Positions 33,479 to 37,324 of a stretch of 37,324 nt of DNA are shown here, in pieces (position 1 is the stretch's first letter; each line of letters starts with the position of its first letter). Source of the DNA: Methylococcaceae bacterium (GTDB lineage Bacteria > Pseudomonadota > Gammaproteobacteria > Methylococcales > Methylomonadaceae). Under the pieces are notes generated by a model. The model saw only the letters and a program-made list of their open reading frames with translations, searched no databases and was not told the DNA's origin. A program made the position numbers and the translations under genes. The DNA lies in assembly GCA_030627205.1 (NCBI GenBank), contig DAOUSN010000026.1, forward strand, positions 1-37,324. The letters are read 5' to 3'.

Positions 33479-34639
33479 ATGAAAGGTTTTGATTTAAAAA
33501 ATGAACTTGAGCGATTAAAACAGCAAGATTTATATCGTTCACGGCGTGTTATTGAATCGCCTCAAGGAGTCAAAATTACTATAGATGGACGTAGAGTTTT
33601 AAATTTTTGCAGTAATGATTATTTAGGGCTGGCTAATCATCCGCAAGTTATTTCTACTTTTCAACAAGCGGCAAATAAATATGGAGTAGGAAGCGGTTCA
33701 GCACATTTAATTTGTGGTCATAGTCTCGCTCATCATCAGTTGGAGGAAGAAATTGCCGCTTTTACGGGACGTGAACGGGCATTATTATTTTCTACAGGGT
33801 ATATGGCGAATATAGGCGTTATTTCCGCATTGATTCAGCAAGGCGATGAAATACTTGAGGATAAATTAAATCATGCGTCTTTATTAGAGGGAGGATTATT
33901 ATCTGGCGCAACATTTAAACGTTATTTACATGTAAATACGGAAAGCTTACAAAAAAAAATTAATCACTCAAAAGCAGCAAAGAGAATCATTGTAACCGAT
34001 GGAGTTTTTAGTATGGATGGCGATTTTGCCCCTTTAACTAAATTAGCAAAAATTGCAAAACAGCATAAAAGTGCTTTAATGGTTGATGATGCTCATGGTT
34101 TCGGCGTGTTAGGTCAAAAAGGCGGAGGTCTTGTTGAACAATTGGCATTAACCCAAACGGATGTTCCTATTTTAATGGGAACATTTGGTAAAGCTTTTGG
34201 AACAGCAGGGGCATTTATCGCAGGTTCAGAAGACTTAATTGAAACCTTAATTCAAAAATCTCGTGCTTATGTTTATACTACAGCAATGCCTGCAGCAATA
34301 GCTTCGGCTACATCTATGAGTTTAAAGTTATTGATTAATGAAAATTGGAGAAGAGAAAAATTACAGGCTTTAATTTCTCAATTTAAACAAGGAGCTAAAC
34401 AACTAGGGTTAAACTTAATGGATTCAACCTCAGCGATTCAACCTATTTTAATTGGTGATCCTCAAAAAGCAATGGCTCTGAGTCAACATTTATTAGAACT
34501 AGGTATATTAGTGACAGCAATTAGACCGCCAACTGTCGCTAAAGGTCAAGCACGATTAAGAGTGACATTTTCAGCTAATCATCAAGAAAATGATGTCAAT
34601 AGCTTACTTAGTATATTAGAATCAGTGCAATCATTATAA
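33479..34639 (+). CDS. bioF: 8-amino-7-oxononanoate synthase
   Basis: A PLP enzyme condensing pimeloyl-ACP (or -CoA) with alanine, two steps before BioB. 386 aa. Fold-type I features: DDAHGFG (about 202-208, Asp for the pyridine nitrogen), and GTFGKAFGTAG, where Lys238 forms the Schiff base. CSNDYLGLA and GSGSAHLICGHS are the usual substrate loops. The start is 3 bases after bioB. The usual followers bioH, bioC and bioD are absent; a transposase-like remnant comes next. Confidence 0.96.
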   Translation: MKGFDLKNELERLKQQDLYRSRRVIESPQGVKITIDGRRVLNFCSNDYLGLANHPQVISTFQQAANKYGVGSGSAHLICGHSLAHHQLEEEIAAFTGRERALLFSTGYMANIGVISALIQQGDEILEDKLNHASLLEGGLLSGATFKRYLHVNTESLQKKINHSKAAKRIIVTDGVFSMDGDFAPLTKLAKIAKQHKSALMVDDAHGFGVLGQKGGGLVEQLALTQTDVPILMGTFGKAFGTAGAFIAGSEDLIETLIQKSRAYVYTTAMPAAIASATSMSLKLLINENWRREKLQALISQFKQGAKQLGLNLMDSTSAIQPILIGDPQKAMALSQHLLELGILVTAIRPPTVAKGQARLRVTFSANHQENDVNSLLSILESVQSL

Positions 34640-34688
34640 AAACTTATATCAAATAAATCATCAGCTTCAGTTAATAACCGCTAAAAAT

Positions 34689-34766
34689 ATGAAACAAGCT
34701 GAGATAGCAATCAACACTATTGCACAGGTCACAGGCTTATCCATAGAACAAATACAGGCATTATGA
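34689..34766 (+). pseudogene. C-terminal remnant resembling an Rpn/PD-(D/E)XK transposase-like nuclease
   Basis: A 25-codon frame (ATG 34689, TGA 34764-34766) ends IAQVTGLSIEQIQAL. That helix-turn pattern is the usual extreme C-terminus of recombination-promoting nuclease (Rpn/YhgA-like) proteins, whose last residues read close to I-x-x-I-T-G-L-S-x-E-x-I. No catalytic part is present upstream, only about 50 bases after bioF. Best read as the scar of a lost gene; the match is from memory and short. Confidence 0.45.
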
Positions 34767-34781
34767 AATAGTAAGAAACTT

Positions 34782-34994
34782 ATGAAATTAGCTAAAAATA
34801 AAAAACAAAAGAAACTCTTAAAAACGATCAACCAAAGTTTAGATTTATTGGATCAGGGGTTAATAAAAGAGCAGGCATTAGTAAGCAATCATACGCCGAT
34901 TCCTAGTTTACTAGCGCAATCTATGGCACTTTGTGAGGTATTTGGGTTGCCTTTTTGTGAAGATTTTTTAGGATTAAATGATGTATTTTTGTAA
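34782..34994 (+). CDS. Small hypothetical protein ahead of the glycosyltransferase
   Basis: 70 aa, not recognised. The first 12 residues are very basic (KLAKNKKQKKLLK), followed by an amphipathic helix and then TPIPSLLAQSMALCEVFGLPFCEDFLGL. The start of some larger methylotroph glycan-island proteins has a similar layout, so this may be the truncated N-terminus of a bigger gene. There is no strong ribosome site. It ends 22 bases before the glycosyltransferase and could be co-transcribed with it. Confidence 0.4.
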   Translation: MKLAKNKKQKKLLKTINQSLDLLDQGLIKEQALVSNHTPIPSLLAQSMALCEVFGLPFCEDFLGLNDVFL

Positions 34995-35016
34995 AGGGTT
35001 ATTAAGGAGATAAATT

Positions 35017-35898
35017 GTGATTAGTTTCATCATTCCTTTGTTTAATCATCTTGAACAATCAAAGGAAATGTTAGCATCCTTACTCACTACCTTACCCCAT
35101 GATTTGAGTTATGAAATTATTTTTATTGATGATGCTTCAACGGATGGCACGCAAGGGTGGCTGTCTCAATTAAAGATTAAAAATAGTCGTATTATTTTTA
35201 ATACGCTTAACTTAGGGTATGCTAAAAGTAATAATAAAGCGGTAACAATGGCTAAGGGTGATGTTCTTTGTTTGTTAAATAATGATCTAGTTCTGCTTGC
35301 AGGATGGTTAGAGCCTATGTTAGCTATTCTCTTTAATCCTATGCTTAGTGTGGGGGTTGTGGGTAATATTCAAACTAAGGTAATTGATAATTCGATTGAT
35401 CATGCTGGAGTAGAGCTTAATCATTTGGCTAAGTTTGAGCATCTTAAATCTATTTCTAAAACTAAAGAAGGATATAGTCGCGTTTTAGCGGTAACAGGGG
35501 CGTGTTTGTTACTCTTTCGAGAAGATTTTAATCGGGTTAATGGTTTTGATGAGCAATTTAAAAACGGTTGTGAAGATGTTGATTTATGTTTAAATCTGCG
35601 TGAGCAACGTAAGTTTTCTTATGTTGCCAGTACGAGTTATATTAAATATCATGTTAGTTTAAGTCGTAATACAACCTCATTGGTCAATGAAAAAAACAGT
35701 CAGTTGCTTTTTTTGAAGTGGCGGTTTGTTATCTTGCGTGAGCTTAATTTAATTTGGCTTAGGTTGCTTAGTCATCCGCAGGGGGATAATTGTTCTAAAT
35801 TAATAGATTTTAATTTGAGGGCTATTTGTTATCAAAAGCCGCAACTTGCCTCGTTCATGTTGGCTAATAGTGTTTTGCAACGTGAAGAAGTGAGATGA
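35017..35898 (+). CDS. Glycosyltransferase family 2 (frame ends at an in-frame TGA)
   Basis: A GT-A-fold transferase of the rhamnosyltransferase-like GT2 group, expected at the cytoplasmic face in polysaccharide synthesis. Seen: SFIIPLFNHLEQSKEML at the N-terminus, IIFIDDASTDGTQGWL (nucleotide-sugar contacts), NLGYAKSNN, CLLNNDLVLLAGWLEPM (the D-x-D-like metal site, here NND), and GFDEQFKNGCEDVDLCLNLR (catalytic acid region). 293 aa. The start is GTG with AAGGAG at 35004-35009, 7-base spacer. The TGA at 35896-35898 lies in the same frame as the open stretch that follows to 36357, so the original gene may have been about 446 codons long. Confidence 0.85.
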   Translation: MISFIIPLFNHLEQSKEMLASLLTTLPHDLSYEIIFIDDASTDGTQGWLSQLKIKNSRIIFNTLNLGYAKSNNKAVTMAKGDVLCLLNNDLVLLAGWLEPMLAILFNPMLSVGVVGNIQTKVIDNSIDHAGVELNHLAKFEHLKSISKTKEGYSRVLAVTGACLLLFREDFNRVNGFDEQFKNGCEDVDLCLNLREQRKFSYVASTSYIKYHVSLSRNTTSLVNEKNSQLLFLKWRFVILRELNLIWLRLLSHPQGDNCSKLIDFNLRAICYQKPQLASFMLANSVLQREEVR

Positions 35899-36006
35899 AA
35901 GATTCTTTTTAATGTTCGTTGTTTAGATAAGCCGCTTATCAAGAAAAAAGGATTTCATTGGGATAGAGAGCTTCCCTCTGCATTCGTTAAAGGAACGGCA
36001 CGGATA

Positions 36007-36357
36007 ATGCTTGTTAAAGGGTGTTCTGCGAAAAATATTTTTTTTTCGGGTAAAATTAATGCGTTGAAAGGTTGTGATGCCTCAGTAGTTGATGAGTTAC
36101 TCATTAGGGTTGATATTAACGGTTTGCAAATGCAGCAGTGGAATGATTTGTCATTAGGATATTTTAATTTAAGGGTTAAAAATCCTGTGTTAAGTTGTCA
36201 TTTTCCGTCTATTGTGACAATTTCTGTTACTTTAAAAAATATAAAGGCTAAGAAGAAAAAACCTAAGTTAGTTTTACTTGAGGTTTGCAAAATGATTCGA
36301 TTTTCAAATATTAGTGTTGATAAGTATAAAATACCGTTGAGTGTAGAATATAAATGA
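36007..36357 (+). CDS. Beta-rich hypothetical protein, probably the detached C-terminal part of the glycosyltransferase gene
   Basis: 116 aa from ATG 36007, unrecognised. The same frame is open back to 35899, directly after the glycosyltransferase TGA, and the sense of the sequence (KILFNVRCLDKPL onward) continues smoothly, so this is best seen as one gene cut by a stop codon. The part after 36007 is beta-strand-rich (LLIRVDINGLQMQQWNDLS, GYFNLRV, IVTISVTLKNI), like small carbohydrate-associated sandwich domains. No ribosome site was seen before ATG 36007. Its stop overlaps the next gene's start as ATGA. Confidence 0.45.
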   Translation: MLVKGCSAKNIFFSGKINALKGCDASVVDELLIRVDINGLQMQQWNDLSLGYFNLRVKNPVLSCHFPSIVTISVTLKNIKAKKKKPKLVLLEVCKMIRFSNISVDKYKIPLSVEYK

Positions 36358-37184
36358 CAAAATTAACCCAAGGAAATAAAGCTTTACGAGATAAGGATTA
36401 TCAGCAAGCGATAGCCTTTTATATAGAAGCTTTAATGGTCAATCCTGAGTTAGCGAAAGTGATTACTCCGAATATCGCAATGGCTAAACAGGGACGTAAT
36501 GTTGAACGAGAAAAAAATAAAGATAATCAAAAAGTTGCCGTGTGTGGTTGGGAGTTGTCAGATGATACGGCGGAACGGGTTTATACTTTAGCTAAGTTGT
36601 ATGAATCATTTACTGATGTTGAGATTATTGGTACTTTGTTTCCTGAGTATGGTGGTCAAATTTGGGAGTCAATTCGTCTTTCCTCAATAGCTGTTCATAG
36701 TTTTATGGTAGATGATGAGGGGGTGTTTTTAGAACAGGCTTTGAAGTTAGTTCTTGAGCATCCTTATGATGTGGTTCATTTATCTCAACCGCGTATTACT
36801 AATATTTTCTTTGGGCTTTTGTATAAGTTAGTTTGGGATGCTAAGGTTTTGGTGGATGTTGTTGATGCTGGGGAGGGGGTTAGTGTTGATGATTATCTGG
36901 AGGCTGGGGGGAGTTTGCCAGAGTTAAAGGATTTGAATGGGGTTGATTGGACACGGTTGGCTTTTGGGTTAGTTGATGAGTTTGATAAGGTTACGGTTTC
37001 TGATAATGAGTTGCAGAAATATTATGAAGGTGAGATTACTCATAATGTACAAGATGAAACCGTTGATAGTATTTCACTTAAATTAATAACCATTTTACAA
37101 AAAATTCCTAGTAACATAAAACAAATTTCTCAAATTAAAGCTATAGAGATAGAGATAAATGGAGATAAATGGAGGGATAAATGA
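36354..37184 (+). CDS. TPR plus GT-B glycosyltransferase N-terminal half (truncated)
   Basis: 276 aa. Residues 1-45 are a TPR unit (LTQGNKALRDKDYQQAIAFYIEALMVNPE). From about 62 the Rossmann-like acceptor domain of a GT4-type glycosyltransferase begins (KVAVCGWELSDDTAERVYTLAKLYE, then VEIIGTLFPEYGGQIWE, HPYDVVHLSQPR, and FDKVTVSDNELQKYYEG). Complete relatives continue with the sugar-nucleotide-binding half (E-x7-E region); here the chain ends about 45 residues after KYYEG in a short, Lys- and Ile-rich tail. It therefore lacks the donor site and is probably inactive. Its start overlaps the previous stop (ATGA). The sense strand is unusually rich in G and T over 36750-37020. Confidence 0.6.
   Translation: MTKLTQGNKALRDKDYQQAIAFYIEALMVNPELAKVITPNIAMAKQGRNVEREKNKDNQKVAVCGWELSDDTAERVYTLAKLYESFTDVEIIGTLFPEYGGQIWESIRLSSIAVHSFMVDDEGVFLEQALKLVLEHPYDVVHLSQPRITNIFFGLLYKLVWDAKVLVDVVDAGEGVSVDDYLEAGGSLPELKDLNGVDWTRLAFGLVDEFDKVTVSDNELQKYYEGEITHNVQDETVDSISLKLITILQKIPSNIKQISQIKAIEIEINGDKWRDK
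37151..37182 (+). repeat. Three imperfect ~10-bp units at the end of the truncated glycosyltransferase
   Basis: AGAGATAAAT (37151-37160), GGAGATAAAT (37161-37170) and GGAGGGATAAAT (37171-37182) lie head to tail at the 3' end of the truncated gene. They look like slippage products at a deletion joint. Confidence 0.6.
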
Positions 37185-37284
37185 GGTCAGAGTAAAATTA
37201 AATATTCCTTTTCGAGGCAGTTTTTTAAATACAACTGAGATATAATGGGTATTGATTGTATTTTAAGTGGGTAGTGTTAAGTTT

Positions 37285-37324
37285 ATGACCGATAATGAAT
37301 TAAGAAATTTAGTGGCAAGTCTTG
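37285..37324 (+). CDS. Start of a further gene (cut by the window edge)
   Basis: ATG 37285 opens a frame (MTDNELRNLVASL) that runs off the window after 13 codons. The opening resembles coiled-coil proteins of the DUF3782 type, which continue with repeated T-D-x-Q-L units, but 13 residues cannot settle this. A TATAAT at 37241-37246 could be its -10 element. Confidence 0.4.
   Translation, partial: MTDNELRNLVASL

Noticed and set aside
35896..35898. The in-frame TGA as a selenocysteine codon.
   Set aside because: No hairpin like a bacterial SECIS was evident directly after it, and glycosyltransferases of this family are not known to use selenocysteine.

Overview
The window is a piece of chromosome from an AT-rich gammaproteobacterium. 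Two gene orders are typically gammaproteobacterial: ndk-rlmN-pilF-hisS-yfgM-bamB-der, and the aat-bpt pair. A pyrophosphate-dependent phosphofructokinase of the type common in methanotrophs, together with the low-GC coding style, makes a Methylococcales-like aerobe with respiratory nitrate reduction a reasonable guess. That placement is inference; no marker for methane oxidation lies in the window.

Layout. (a) 1-6.0 kb: the tail of a small protein, a class C penicillin-binding protein (dacB), and an aceE-aceF pyruvate dehydrogenase operon on the minus strand. (b) 6.0-9.5 kb: a secreted hypothetical protein and, divergent from it, an 893-residue STAND-type ATPase with a membrane segment and C-terminal TPRs. 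(c) 9.5-11 kb: aat and bpt, two N-degron transferases. (d) 11-15.3 kb, minus strand: narHJI without narG, preceded by a NodT-family outer-membrane efflux protein. (e) 15.5-24.5 kb, plus strand: ffh, then ndk-rlmN-pilF-hisS-[DUF4160-DUF2442]-yfgM-bamB-der. The usual rodZ and ispG are absent from this cluster, and a small two-gene module sits in it. (f) 24.5-29.9 kb, minus strand: ftsK, galU and a coenzyme-B12-dependent ribonucleotide reductase that lacks its C-terminal cysteine pair. (g) 30.1-32.4 kb: PPi-phosphofructokinase and a two-domain periplasmic cyclophilin. (h) 32.4-34.6 kb: bioB-bioF behind a probable BirA operator. (i) 34.6-37.3 kb: a disturbed surface-glycan region with a transposase-like tail, a family-2 glycosyltransferase whose reading frame is interrupted by one TGA, a TPR-glycosyltransferase fragment without its sugar-nucleotide-binding half, and the start of another gene.

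Most of the window is housekeeping. The parts most worth a second look are the membrane-anchored STAND-TPR protein, the narG-less nar operon, the nrdJ gene without an adjacent nrdJb, the DUF4160/DUF2442 insertion, the BirA-like operator and the decaying right end. I saw no rRNA, tRNA, CRISPR array or intact insertion sequence. No gene-free stretch exceeds 300 bases. The longest is about 280 bases between the efflux gene and ffh (15307-15587); it should hold the divergent promoters, but I could not place them with confidence.
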